A stretch of DNA of 64,000 nucleotides from Bacillus sp. FJAT-27264. GTDB taxonomy: Bacteria > Bacillota > Bacilli > Paenibacillales > Paenibacillaceae. Where the stretch lies: positions 327-64,326 of the forward strand of contig NZ_MAQW01000029.1 of assembly GCF_001682855.1 (NCBI RefSeq). Direction: 5' to 3'. The notes beneath the pieces were generated by a model. That model searched no databases. It saw only the letters and a list, made by a program, of their open reading frames with translations, and had not been told where the DNA came from. Numbering within the stretch: position 1 is the first letter of the stretch; each line of letters begins with the position of its first letter. The position numbers and the translations under genes are program-made. This document shows positions 15,576 through 23,942 of this stretch, piece after piece.

Positions 15576-16905
15576 GGAATTCCACCTCCCCGTGTCCATA
15601 AACAGGCAGTGCACCGTCCAGGCAATATAATGTGGCACCGAGACGGCGTAGACTGTCTGAAATACTTCCCGCAGTGGAAGACTTCTCACGACCGGCGCTG
15701 CCTCTCTGAGGAGCAGGCAAATCCCATACATAATAGAGATCCATCTTGATACCCTGCACGAGATAACGTGCAATAGCCTTGGCCGAATCCTCGTTAAGCT
15801 GTCCGGTAATCACTGCAACAGACATTCCCGGAATCCAGCTACGAGCGGCATCCTCGAGCAGCTCCGACAAGCTTCGTCCACCGTCCGGGGCAATCTCAGT
15901 AAGCATGTCCAACACCCGAACTGGCAGCTTTCCTAGCCCCTCATGACGCGCCAGCCCTTCGGGCCAACCTCCGGTAAACAACTGCACATACGCTCCGGAG
16001 TGTTCAGCAGAGAGCAATTGTCCCGTTGCCGCTGACACCGCTTGCTCAAAGCCGGAAGGTCTCTCGCCCCTCCGTCCTCGTGCTCCAAGTGCACCATAAG
16101 GAACCTCATAGTTCACGGCACAATTGTCCAGCACAACACAAGTCATGCGCCCACGTTCCTGTTCCGGCACCCTGCTCTGCAGAACACCACGACGCGCACT
16201 GTTCTTCCAGTGTATCCGGTTCAGCGGGTCTCCCGGCGCATATTGACGGATATCGACAGCCTCCTCATTGCTGCCACGATTCCACTTCGCGGATCTGATC
16301 TGATCCGGAAGCACCCCGCCTTCCGGCGCCGACCAGCGGAAATATAATGGAGCAGGTGACACCTTGAAAGTGGCCTCCCCTACAGGCTTGCCGCTGCCCG
16401 TAAACCACCCTGGCAGATCCCCCCACACCGCTCTGCAGGCCCGCAACCGGTGAACTCCTCGGGGCAACTCGTTCAACTTATAGGTATACGAGAAGGAACG
16501 GCGAAATCCAGGAAATAGCAGTTCTTGATGGCTGACACTCCCCCAATCATCGGATATGATCATCCAAGGGAGTGGAATCCGTGAGGTGAAACTGACCTGA
16601 ACTTGCACCCGGAGTGTATCTCCCGCAACAGGACGGGTTGGCGTAACTGTTCGCTCTACTTTGATCCGGCGAGGCCCGAAGAGTTGCAGTACTAACCCGC
16701 CCAGCAAGAGAAGAACGACTACGCACAAGAGGAAGAGCAGCGCTTGCCCTCCACGCCAGGCGTAGAGGACACCAATTATGCCTCCTGCTGTCAGCATTCG
16801 CAGCCATTCTCCTAGAGCACTACTACGATTTCTGAGCGTTACCGCCCTTGAGATCGGCTGTGAGCCTTCTTTTCCATGACTTTCTTGTTGAGATGAAGAG
16901 GACAA
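15544..16905 (-). CDS. yeaD: DUF58 domain protein (YeaD family)
   Basis: This membrane protein of about 453 residues has two N-terminal helices (about residues 35-75) followed by a beta domain and the DUF58 signature WNRGSNEEAVDIRQYAPGDP...IHWKNSARRGVL near residue 230, ahead of a von Willebrand A-like fold. DUF58 proteins usually act with a MoxR AAA ATPase and a TgpA-like transglutaminase. The transglutaminase follows here with overlap, but no MoxR gene precedes it. I prefer the TTG start at 16905 because AAGGAAGG stands eight bases upstream. The reading frame stays open to a TTG at 16974, which lacks a good ribosome binding site. Confidence 0.85.
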   Translation of the reverse strand: MSSSSQQESHGKEGSQPISRAVTLRNRSSALGEWLRMLTAGGIIGVLYAWRGGQALLFLLCVVVLLLLGGLVLQLFGPRRIKVERTVTPTRPVAGDTLRVQVQVSFTSRIPLPWMIISDDWGSVSHQELLFPGFRRSFSYTYKLNELPRGVHRLRACRAVWGDLPGWFTGSGKPVGEATFKVSPAPLYFRWSAPEGGVLPDQIRSAKWNRGSNEEAVDIRQYAPGDPLNRIHWKNSARRGVLQSRVPEQERGRMTCVVLDNCAVNYEVPYGALGARGRRGERPSGFEQAVSAATGQLLSAEHSGAYVQLFTGGWPEGLARHEGLGKLPVRVLDMLTEIAPDGGRSLSELLEDAARSWIPGMSVAVITGQLNEDSAKAIARYLVQGIKMDLYYVWDLPAPQRGSAGREKSSTAGSISDSLRRLGATLYCLDGALPVYGHGEVEFHESAGKPTIR

Positions 16906-17070
16906 TGGGATACCCTTCCTTCGGACATAGACTTGCTCTATAGCCCCTAGGCCTGTGATGCGAACCTCGGGCAAGAGCGTGTTAATATCTATTCTTTCCA
17001 GGAAAAGATCCCCTCAGACTATTATTTTCATCCTTTTTGCCGGCTCAAGCAGGAACAGGATACTGCCGTG

Positions 17071-18492
17071 TCAGGCAGCTTTTACCCGGCGTTCCTCCGA
17101 AGTAGCACTGATTGCTTCCAGAGGATGGCCCGCTGTCTCCAGCAATTCTCTCAGTGGCACCCAGATAGAGCCGCCAATGATCTCCACCCTGGCAGCCCGT
17201 TTCTCCTGAGTACCTCCAGGAAGACTGACAACCAGTTCCCCGCCAGAGACATCTGCTGTCATAGTCCTGCCGTTCCAGACCGCCTGACCACTGCGACTTG
17301 TCTGATCCCATCTCACCTGTCCACCAAGCCGTTCCACCACAGCCCGCAGCGGCACCATGTATTGTCCATTGATGATGCTATATTCACCCGGATTCAATTT
17401 GGCCTCCAGCAGCCCGACCTCTAGTGCGAGTGTTCTGCCCGGCTGGAAAAGTGCGACATTCGGCAGGATATTGGAAGCGATCCAAGCATTGGACGGCTTC
17501 AGTCGGTCCAGGCCCGCTGCCTTGGCTGACACCCTAAACTGCACGGGCTTAACACTATCGTCCAGAACCTTAAAGGTATAACCAGCTGCCTTATAGCGGG
17601 CAATAATCTGGGGCAGAGCTTTGGCACTTTCCCCGTGTCCCCCGCCATCATGCAGTAGCAGTATAACCTCGGAAGAAGTTAAGTCTTTGGTGGATTCCCG
17701 CAAGATTTCAGCTGCTGGTACACCTTTTCTCCGGGAATCACCGCTGTCTACCGTCCAGTCCATGACAAGATAGCCCGCTTGATTCAACAATTGGAAATAG
17801 GTATCATCAAAATGACCAGAGGTTCCGCCCGGGGCGCGAACAAGCCGGGGCCGTTCACCTGTAATTTCACGGATAACATTCTCTGTCTGTTTGATTTGAT
17901 TCCAGAATGCGGTGAATCCGCTATATAGATTATGGTAATCATGATCATAGGAATGATTGCCGATGGCATGCCCCTGCTCCCAGATGGCGTTAATCAGCTC
18001 GGGGTGGCTTTTTGCAGCGTTTCCCAGCACAAAGAAGGTTGCCTTAACCCCCTGTTTTTGCAAAATATCGAGGACCTCCCGCGTGATTTTGCTCGGACCA
18101 TCGTCAAACGTAAGGTATACCGTTTTAGCTGTTTTAGCTGTTTTAGCTGCTGTGGCTGCCACTTGTTGAACTACAGCCGTCTCTGCCACTGTTGCAGGGA
18201 GCGCTAGATGTTGTATCGGAACCGCATTATGCGTCGAATTCTCAATAGGTGTTGCTGCCAAAACAGCCGGGACAGCGGGAGTAACCGGGTCCGCTTGCAC
18301 CGGAGCTGCCAGAGGATTATGCTGAGAAGAAGAAGCATCCGCATTTGTTGCCTGCAGTGGAAGGGGTCTTGCCGACCCTGACCCGGAATACGTATCTGTT
18401 CCCCAGCCGGATGTCAGCAGCAGTGCCATGGCCATAATGAGCAATCCGCGGAACATGATCCGGCGGCCGTTTGTATTATTGTTACCCTTCAT
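17071..18492 (-). CDS. Polysaccharide deacetylase with copper-amine-oxidase-like C-terminal domain
   Basis: This is an exported carbohydrate esterase family 4 enzyme of 473 residues. An N-terminal signal segment and a long Ala/Thr/Lys low-complexity linker (including AAKTAKTAKT) precede the NodB domain. The catalytic motifs are visible: TFDDGPS (Asp-Asp, near residue 130), HSYDHD (His-His metal ligands), RAPGG, and LLLHDGGGH. They support de-N-acetylation of peptidoglycan or chitin-like glycans. The C-terminal about 110 residues (GQYMVPLRAVVERLGGQVRW to WVPLRELLE) are a copper-amine-oxidase-like stalk domain, common in Paenibacillus exported enzymes. The start at 18492 has GGAGGT seven bases upstream, better than the longer alternative. 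It is divergent from the DedA gene. Confidence 0.92.
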   Translation of the reverse strand: MKGNNNTNGRRIMFRGLLIMAMALLLTSGWGTDTYSGSGSARPLPLQATNADASSSQHNPLAAPVQADPVTPAVPAVLAATPIENSTHNAVPIQHLALPATVAETAVVQQVAATAAKTAKTAKTVYLTFDDGPSKITREVLDILQKQGVKATFFVLGNAAKSHPELINAIWEQGHAIGNHSYDHDYHNLYSGFTAFWNQIKQTENVIREITGERPRLVRAPGGTSGHFDDTYFQLLNQAGYLVMDWTVDSGDSRRKGVPAAEILRESTKDLTSSEVILLLHDGGGHGESAKALPQIIARYKAAGYTFKVLDDSVKPVQFRVSAKAAGLDRLKPSNAWIASNILPNVALFQPGRTLALEVGLLEAKLNPGEYSIINGQYMVPLRAVVERLGGQVRWDQTSRSGQAVWNGRTMTADVSGGELVVSLPGGTQEKRAARVEIIGGSIWVPLRELLETAGHPLEAISATSEERRVKAA

Positions 18493-18599
18493 CTTTTCTA
18501 CCTCCAGCATTCTATTGGCTCTCAAAGCCGTTAGTAGATTGTATGAAGACAAGCTTTCAATTAGAATACGGCTTTTCGCCTTTGGAGAGTGATTACCCT

Positions 18600-19268
18600 A
18601 TGGAAGTACTGGAATGGATTCAGGAATTATTCGCCAACTACGGATACAGTGTACTGTTCTTCGGACTTTTGCTGGAATTCGTCGCGCTGCCCTTTCCAGG
18701 GGAGACCACGATGGCCTTCGCCGGATTTCTCTCCTATACGGGCAGACTGGATTTTACGTTACTAGTCTTAATCGCTTTTCTCGGAACTACGGTCGGTATG
18801 ACCATTACCTACTTCATCGGACTTAAGGCCGGACTCCCCTTCATCCAGCGATATGGAAAATGGTTCCTGTTCTCAGAAACCAAGCTGGAGAAGACGCAGC
18901 GCTGGTTCGAAAAATACGGAAGCGTCCTGATCTCAATCGGTTATTTCATCCCTGGTGTACGCCACTTTACCGGATATTTCGCCGGAATTATCGGCCTGCC
19001 CTTCCGTAAATTCGCCTTATATGCCTACAGCGGCGCTTTGTTCTGGGTTGTGCTATTCCTCGGTATCGGTCGAGTCTTCGGCCCGCAGTGGATGGGTGTA
19101 TTCCATATTTTCGAGCTATATGCAATCTGGATTATTTCTGGTATTGCAGGCTTAGTTGTCCTGATACTCATGTACCGTTATCGCAAAGGAATCGCAGGCT
19201 TCCTGCTCCGGCGCAAAGCCAAACTTAAACTTGAGACTAAAATCAAAGAGACTTCCAAGGGACGGTGA
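18600..19268 (+). CDS. DedA family membrane protein
   Basis: This is a 222-residue polytopic membrane protein. DedA proteins are implicated in lipid carrier recycling, membrane homeostasis and pH tolerance, and some recycle undecaprenyl phosphate. Typical sequences are the amphipathic re-entrant motif LLEFVALPFPGETTMAFAGF near residue 22 and the second conserved block ISIGYFIPGVRHFTGYFAGI near residue 118. The C-terminus is Lys-rich. The ATG at 18600 follows GGAGAG and gives the usual family length. The stop codon lies in the loop of a terminator hairpin, and the gene overlaps the 3' end of the convergent MFS gene by 26 bp. Confidence 0.92.
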   Translation: MEVLEWIQELFANYGYSVLFFGLLLEFVALPFPGETTMAFAGFLSYTGRLDFTLLVLIAFLGTTVGMTITYFIGLKAGLPFIQRYGKWFLFSETKLEKTQRWFEKYGSVLISIGYFIPGVRHFTGYFAGIIGLPFRKFALYAYSGALFWVVLFLGIGRVFGPQWMGVFHIFELYAIWIISGIAGLVVLILMYRYRKGIAGFLLRRKAKLKLETKIKETSKGR

Positions 19269-20616
19269 TCGAACCGTCCTTTTTCTTGTTCATACTGATT
19301 TTGGCATATACAGACAAAATCAGTGCAATACATACGAAGCCCACTCCGCCCCATAACCCAAGCTGCCTCGGCTTCATAGTCTCAAGGACAAGTCCCGCAC
19401 CAAACATGGACAGACCCAGGAGTGTACTACTCACGGCCGTGAGCCATCCGAAAATGATCGGCTGGTAGATCGCAGGTGTTTCCCTCATCAACAAAGTATC
19501 GAGACAGGCATTGCCGATACCTCCTGTGAAGGCAAGTAAAATGTACAACCCAAACACCGCCACGAAGCTCCCGCTATAGCTGACTGCAATTAGCAGTATA
19601 CCCTCCAGTAACAATCCACCCAGCGCTCCCAGAAGCAATCTCTTATGCATCAAACGCCCAGCCAAAAAGCTAAGACTAAGGCCAATACCGAGAGCCCCAT
19701 AAAAGGCGCCTACCCCTGCATCTCCCGCCCCAAACTCCTGCACCGCGTATACGCTGATCAGCACGTTATCCAACCCGTTAACCAGAGGTACGAGCAGTTC
19801 AAAAGCAAAAATAATTTGCAAGACTATGCTACCGGACACTATTCCCCATATGCTACGTAGCGAGGGTGAAAATGGGGTTGATCTCGCAAAAGCTTGGGCT
19901 TGAGATTGGCCGTGTTCTTGAGCCTGCTCTTGGGCTTGACCTTGGGCTTGACCTTGGGCTTGACCTTGGTCGTATTCCTCGGACTGTTCTTGGGCTTGAG
20001 CCTGTTTCCCATCCGCGCTACTGCCATGGCCTTGCGGAAAATGAATACCGGCAAGCAAGAGCGCGGCAAGCAGGAAGGATACTGCATTCAGCATAAATGC
20101 CCACTGGGGACCGAACCATAACGAAACGACACCACCGGCAAAAGCACCCAGTATCAGCACTATGCCCATCATCAATTGCTCCATACCATTAACAGCCAGC
20201 AGCCGTTCCCGGTTCACCAGCAGCGGAATGGACGATTTGCGAATCGGACTATAAATGGCCTCTCCCGCAGCCAGCAGGAAGCTTGCGGCGTAGATTACCC
20301 AAATTTTGTCCGGCCCATCTACCCATAAGAAGGCCAATGCCACCGGTACCCGCAGCAAATCTGTAGCAATCATGATCATTTTGCGTGGCAACCTTCCACC
20401 GAGCATGCCCCCAAGCGGAGCCAGCAGCAGAAAAGGCAACACCCTGACCCCCAGCGATATCCCCACTGCCAGCCCCGATCCCGTCAGATGCAGCACAAGC
20501 GACAACATCGCCACCTGACTGAAGCGGTCACCAATTCCATTAATAATTCCTGTGATGAACAATCGGGTATAACCGCGGTGGTATTTCAAAACGGCCCCAC
20601 CAGATTCTGTGTTCAT
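19243..20616 (-). CDS. MFS transporter with Gln/Ala repeat in the central loop
   Basis: This 457-residue major facilitator protein of the MFS_1/MFS_3 type has roughly twelve membrane helices. The start of the first helix reads LFITGIINGIGDRFSQVAML and the motif A-like loop is GGMLGGRLPRKMIM. Members export drugs, lipids or siderophores, and the substrate here is unknown. The central cytoplasmic loop (about residues 195-245) contains an unusual Gln/Ala/Glu/Gly tract with repeated GQAQ and EQAQ units encoded by a 12-bp tandem DNA repeat. The tract keeps the frame, so the protein is intact. The start at 20616 has GAGGATG upstream. The gene is divergent from a WYL regulator that may control it. 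Confidence 0.88.
   Translation of the reverse strand: MNTESGGAVLKYHRGYTRLFITGIINGIGDRFSQVAMLSLVLHLTGSGLAVGISLGVRVLPFLLLAPLGGMLGGRLPRKMIMIATDLLRVPVALAFLWVDGPDKIWVIYAASFLLAAGEAIYSPIRKSSIPLLVNRERLLAVNGMEQLMMGIVLILGAFAGGVVSLWFGPQWAFMLNAVSFLLAALLLAGIHFPQGHGSSADGKQAQAQEQSEEYDQGQAQGQAQGQAQEQAQEHGQSQAQAFARSTPFSPSLRSIWGIVSGSIVLQIIFAFELLVPLVNGLDNVLISVYAVQEFGAGDAGVGAFYGALGIGLSLSFLAGRLMHKRLLLGALGGLLLEGILLIAVSYSGSFVAVFGLYILLAFTGGIGNACLDTLLMRETPAIYQPIIFGWLTAVSSTLLGLSMFGAGLVLETMKPRQLGLWGGVGFVCIALILSVYAKISMNKKKDGSITVPWKSL
19260..19287 (+). terminator. Terminator of the DedA gene, nested in the convergent MFS gene
   Basis: The arms GGACGGT and ACCGTCC enclose the DedA stop codon and are followed by five T residues on the plus strand. 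The same bases encode the C-terminal tail of the MFS protein on the other strand. Confidence 0.8.
19891..20002. repeat. 12-bp tandem repeat inside the MFS gene
   Basis: Three perfect copies of CTTGGGCTTGAC lie at 19929-19964, flanked by degenerate copies on both sides. On the minus strand they encode repeated GQAQ units. Because the unit length is a multiple of three, copy-number changes would keep the reading frame. Confidence 0.9.
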
Positions 20617-20646
20617 GATTCATCCTCATCCCTATAATTAAATATA

Positions 20647-20670
20647 TATCTAATTAGATATTAATCTAAT
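20647..20670. promoter_or_regulatory. Overlapping inverted repeats between the MFS and WYL-regulator genes
   Basis: A perfect 16-bp palindrome ATATCTAATTAGATAT (20647-20662) overlaps a second inverted repeat TTAGAT-ATTA-ATCTAA (20655-20670). Three alternating half-sites thus stand in the divergent 146-bp intergenic region. The likely reader is the WYL regulator next door, which is inference from position. Confidence 0.6.
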
Positions 20671-20762
20671 ATAAAGATATCACGCAATAGGTTTACCCGT
20701 TTTATTTTGTTAAAATGAAGAAAACAAATTTGCACGATAACCTCTTGAAAGTGAGATTTCTT

Positions 20763-21704
20763 ATGAAAATAGACCGTTTGCTCTCCATTGTCATCCTGCT
20801 GCTTAACAGGCGTCACATTCAAGCTAAAGAGCTAGCTGACATGTTCGAGGTGTCTGTACGCACCATTTACCGTGATATTGATACGATCAACGCTGCCGGC
20901 ATTCCGGTACTTACCACTCAGGGAGCCGGTGGTGGGATCAGCCTGATGGAAGGTTACCGCCTTGACCGCAACGTGTTGACCGATCGGGAGTTGGCTGATA
21001 TTTTCACCGCGCTACAAGGCGTCTCCTCTTCCGGGGGGACCGAGCATACCTTGCTCATGGAGAAAATCAGCAGCGTGATTCCGCCCTCCCAATTGGCCGC
21101 CTTCCGTAGTAAGACCACCCAACTCATCGTAGACTTTTCACCACGCGGGCTGAACGGGCCTTTGGAAGAACGCTTAACGCTCCTAAAAGAAGCCTTGGAA
21201 GAAAGCGTGGCTGTCTCGTTTGAATATGTAGATGCCGAGGGCCAGATCACACAGCGTTCTGTCGAGCCATACACCTTAGTGCTGAAGGGACAGGCCTGGT
21301 ATTTATACGGTATTTGCGGATTACGGCAGGACTTTCGCCTCTTCAAGTTGCTACGGATGAAATCGCTGGTGAAGGAGACACGGACCTATACAAGAGAAGA
21401 TCTTCCCTTGGAGGGACTACCTTGGGGAGGGGATTGGCAGAGAGAGGGCAGCCCTGTCCCATGCGTACTACATTTTGCTGCCGAGGGCAGGCATTTGGCG
21501 GAGGATCGCTTTGATGCTGCCGAACTGCAGCCTGACGGCAACGGAGGGTACTTCGTTACGATCCATTATCCCGAGGACAGCTGGCTCTATGGCTTCCTGC
21601 TTGCTTTCGGCACGTCTGTCGAGGTGCTGGAACCGGACTCCATTCGGCAGAAATTAGGGAAGCTCGCAGCAGAAATCGCCGCAAAGTATGCTAAGCAGGA
21701 TTGA
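20763..21704 (+). CDS. YafY-type transcriptional regulator (HTH-WYL)
   Basis: This 313-residue regulator starts with a DeoR-like winged helix-turn-helix (MKIDRLLSIVILLLNRRHIQAKELADMFEVSVRTIYRDIDTI, residues 1-45). A WYL domain follows, with EYVDAEGQITQRSVEPYTLVLKGQAWYLYGIC (about 160-195) and the FRLFKLLRM block. A WCX domain lies at the C-terminus. WYL domains bind small ligands or nucleic acids and drive repression or activation. The ATG at 20763 gives the standard N-terminus, and an ATG 48 bp upstream lacks a ribosome binding site. It is divergent from the MFS transporter, with a palindromic candidate operator between them. Confidence 0.92.
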   Translation: MKIDRLLSIVILLLNRRHIQAKELADMFEVSVRTIYRDIDTINAAGIPVLTTQGAGGGISLMEGYRLDRNVLTDRELADIFTALQGVSSSGGTEHTLLMEKISSVIPPSQLAAFRSKTTQLIVDFSPRGLNGPLEERLTLLKEALEESVAVSFEYVDAEGQITQRSVEPYTLVLKGQAWYLYGICGLRQDFRLFKLLRMKSLVKETRTYTREDLPLEGLPWGGDWQREGSPVPCVLHFAAEGRHLAEDRFDAAELQPDGNGGYFVTIHYPEDSWLYGFLLAFGTSVEVLEPDSIRQKLGKLAAEIAAKYAKQD

Positions 21705-21712
21705 TACACTAA

Positions 21713-21755
21713 AAGGGCTGCTCCCACCAATCCGGTGAGAACAGCCCTTTCTTTA
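21713..21755 (+). terminator. Terminator between the convergent WYL regulator and DHA2 genes
   Basis: The stem AGGGCTG...CAGCCCT with inner pairs CACC/GGTG is followed by TTTCTTT on the plus strand. The reverse direction has only TTTT, so it works best for the regulator gene but may be bidirectional. Confidence 0.8.
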
Positions 21756-21773
21756 ATCCATTCAGGGAGTGTG

Positions 21774-23273
21774 TTACTTGGTCTCAGCTTCAACTTCTGT
21801 CTTCAGAAAATCTGCCTGCGGCGAGGTTTTCTTGATGAAGAAAGACAGTACCAATGCAGCAACAGTCACCCAGGTGGCCACAATAAAGGCATGGTTAATA
21901 CCGTTAATGGTTGCTTCCTGCGACAACTTCAACATGGCGACTTTGTCTGTCTTGGAGACCGCTCCGCTAACCAAAGCGTCGGTAATTGTGCTCTTGGTGC
22001 GATTGGTCATCAAGCTGACGAACACAGCTATCCCCATCGCTCCGCCGATCGTACGCAGGGTGTTAGACATCGCAGAGCCATGAGAGTTAAGACGCTGCGG
22101 AAGCTGATTCAGACCCGCAGTGACAATCGGCATCATCAGCATAGACATCCCGAACATCCGCGCGGTATACGTCAGAATAAGGTAGGTGTATGTGGTGGAA
22201 TCTGTAAGATGACTGAATTCATAAGTCGTGATTGTAGTAATAATTAGACCAATAACCGCAAGCCATCTGGCACCAATCTTATCGAAAATAATCCCCGTTA
22301 TCGGGGACATGATTCCCATCAGAATCGCACCCGGCAGCAGTAGCAGCCCAGATTCCATCGGCGTAAAGCCGCGAATCGTCTGGAGATAAATCGGCAGCAG
22401 AATCATACCGGAGTACATCGCCATCGTAATGATAATATTGATGATGGTGGTTAGTGTAAACATGTTATAACGGAAAATCCGGAACTCCAGCAGCGGCTTG
22501 TCGATCTTCAGTTGACGCCATACAAACAACGCCAGGGAAACTGCACCCAGGATGAGGCACACGATAACCGTGGTGCTGCCCCAGCCGTCTGTTCCCGCGT
22601 CACTAAAGCCGTAGAGTAAACCGCCGAAGCCGAGTGTGGACAGAATGACGCCTAATTTATCCAGCGAAGGAGAAGTGACCTTCCCTACATTTTGCATCGT
22701 CTTCGCACCTAGCAGCGTGGAGAAAATAGCCAGTGGCAAGACGATAAAGAACAGCACCCGCCAAGAGTAGTTCTGTACAACCCAACCGGACAGTGTAGGA
22801 CCGACAGCCGGGGCAAAAATCATCGCCACCGCCATTAAGCCCATCGCCTTGCCGCGTTCCTCAATTGGGAAGATGCGCAGGAACACAATGTTCATCAGCG
22901 GCATCAGAATCCCTGCACCGACAGCCTGAATCAGTCTGCCGACCAATATCATCTCAAAGCCGGTGCCGACACCGCACACCAGCGTACCTATTGAAAAAAG
23001 AACCATTGCCGTAATAAACAGCTGGCGGGTCGTAAACTTCTCCACCAGATACGCGCTGACCGGTACCAGTACACCGTTAACCAGCATGAAGCCGGTTGTC
23101 AGCCACTGGGCCGTATTGGCCAGAATATTCAAATCCTCCATAATCTTCGGCAGCGCCACATTCATCAGCGTCTGATTGAGCAATGCAACGAATGCGCCAA
23201 TCAAGAGCGCCGCGATAATCGGACCTCTGCGAATAGCTTTGCCTGCCGTAGCATTAGCAGTTATTGTACTCAT
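21774..23273 (-). CDS. DHA2 family multidrug efflux MFS transporter (EmrB/QacA type)
   Basis: This 499-residue transporter has about fourteen membrane helices. It begins with ATAGKAIRRGPIIAALLIGAF and carries motif A-like sequence after helix 2 and motif C in AVGPTLSGWVVQ (near residue 155), which marks drug/proton antiporters of the DHA2 family. It would expel lipophilic drugs across the cytoplasmic membrane using proton flux. The start codon overlaps the stop of the upstream marR gene by four bases, so both are read from one mRNA and the MarR protein is the probable repressor. The C-terminus is charged (ETK). Confidence 0.92.
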   Translation of the reverse strand: MSTITANATAGKAIRRGPIIAALLIGAFVALLNQTLMNVALPKIMEDLNILANTAQWLTTGFMLVNGVLVPVSAYLVEKFTTRQLFITAMVLFSIGTLVCGVGTGFEMILVGRLIQAVGAGILMPLMNIVFLRIFPIEERGKAMGLMAVAMIFAPAVGPTLSGWVVQNYSWRVLFFIVLPLAIFSTLLGAKTMQNVGKVTSPSLDKLGVILSTLGFGGLLYGFSDAGTDGWGSTTVIVCLILGAVSLALFVWRQLKIDKPLLEFRIFRYNMFTLTTIINIIITMAMYSGMILLPIYLQTIRGFTPMESGLLLLPGAILMGIMSPITGIIFDKIGARWLAVIGLIITTITTYEFSHLTDSTTYTYLILTYTARMFGMSMLMMPIVTAGLNQLPQRLNSHGSAMSNTLRTIGGAMGIAVFVSLMTNRTKSTITDALVSGAVSKTDKVAMLKLSQEATINGINHAFIVATWVTVAALVLSFFIKKTSPQADFLKTEVEAETK

Positions 23274-23728
23274 AATTTCTTTTTGTCTCTCCCTTGTTCT
23301 AATATTTGTACGATTTCACCATGTATGCGTAGCAGTTCACCTGCATCCTCGGTAGGGATGTCTGCTAGCGGCAGCAGATATCTTCTCAGTGAGGCTTTGC
23401 TTTTCTCCATAATCTCACTGCCCTTGTCAGTCAGTGTCAATTGGAAGATCCGCCGATCACTCTCAGACCGCTCGCGCGTTAGCAAACCAGCCTTCACCAT
23501 CCGGTCCACAACTCCACTGGCCGCACTATTTCCGAGATGCAACAACTCTGCAAGCTCAGTGATTCCAATAGAAGGATGTGCAGAGATCTTACGCAAGACC
23601 ATCAGTTGGGTAGGCGTAATATCAAGTTCCTCCGCGTCTTTCCAAAGCAGCTGCTGAAAAGCATGACTGATCCGGCGAAAGGAAGAAATAATCTCATCCA
23701 GCTGCCGTCGCTGCTCGTTCTCCTCCAC
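23270..23728 (-). CDS. MarR family transcriptional regulator
   Basis: This 152-residue winged-helix regulator has helix-turn-helix sequence IGITELAELLHLGNSAASGVVDRMVKAGLLTRERSESDRRIFQL from about residue 52 to 95, including the wing motif ESDRR. It precedes and overlaps the DHA2 efflux gene, the classic arrangement of a drug-responsive repressor controlling its own operon. A perfect palindrome TTCGCATGCGAA stands 35 bp upstream of the start codon and is the likely binding site. The ligand is unknown. Confidence 0.93.
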   Translation of the reverse strand: MEENEQRRQLDEIISSFRRISHAFQQLLWKDAEELDITPTQLMVLRKISAHPSIGITELAELLHLGNSAASGVVDRMVKAGLLTRERSESDRRIFQLTLTDKGSEIMEKSKASLRRYLLPLADIPTEDAGELLRIHGEIVQILEQGRDKKKL

Positions 23729-23762
23729 AGCCTTCCCCTCCAGTATCTTTAAAATTAAATAC

Positions 23763-23774
23763 TTCGCATGCGAA
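23763..23774. promoter_or_regulatory. Candidate MarR operator
   Basis: TTCGCATGCGAA is a perfect 12-bp palindrome just upstream of the marR-efflux operon. The sequence TACTTCGCATG around it recurs at 23911-23921, about 150 bp further upstream, as a half-site after the peroxiredoxin gene. This suggests a second contact point. Confidence 0.6.
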
Positions 23775-23844
23775 CTATTCTACTCTTTACGTATTTTTTC
23801 GTCAACTACTTGCTGAAATTTTCTGAAATGGATGTTTTGTCTAC

Positions 23845-23874
23845 AAAAAAAGTCGCCCACTTCACATGGACGAC
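23845..23874 (-). terminator. Terminator of the peroxiredoxin gene
   Basis: On the minus strand GTCGTCCA pairs with TGGGCGAC and is followed by seven T residues. It lies between the bcp stop codon and the marR promoter region. Confidence 0.85.
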
Positions 23875-23942
23875 CAAACAAATATTTACTTTTAATTTAA
23901 AAGAGCATGATACTTCGCATGTAAATTAATCCATTAACATCC

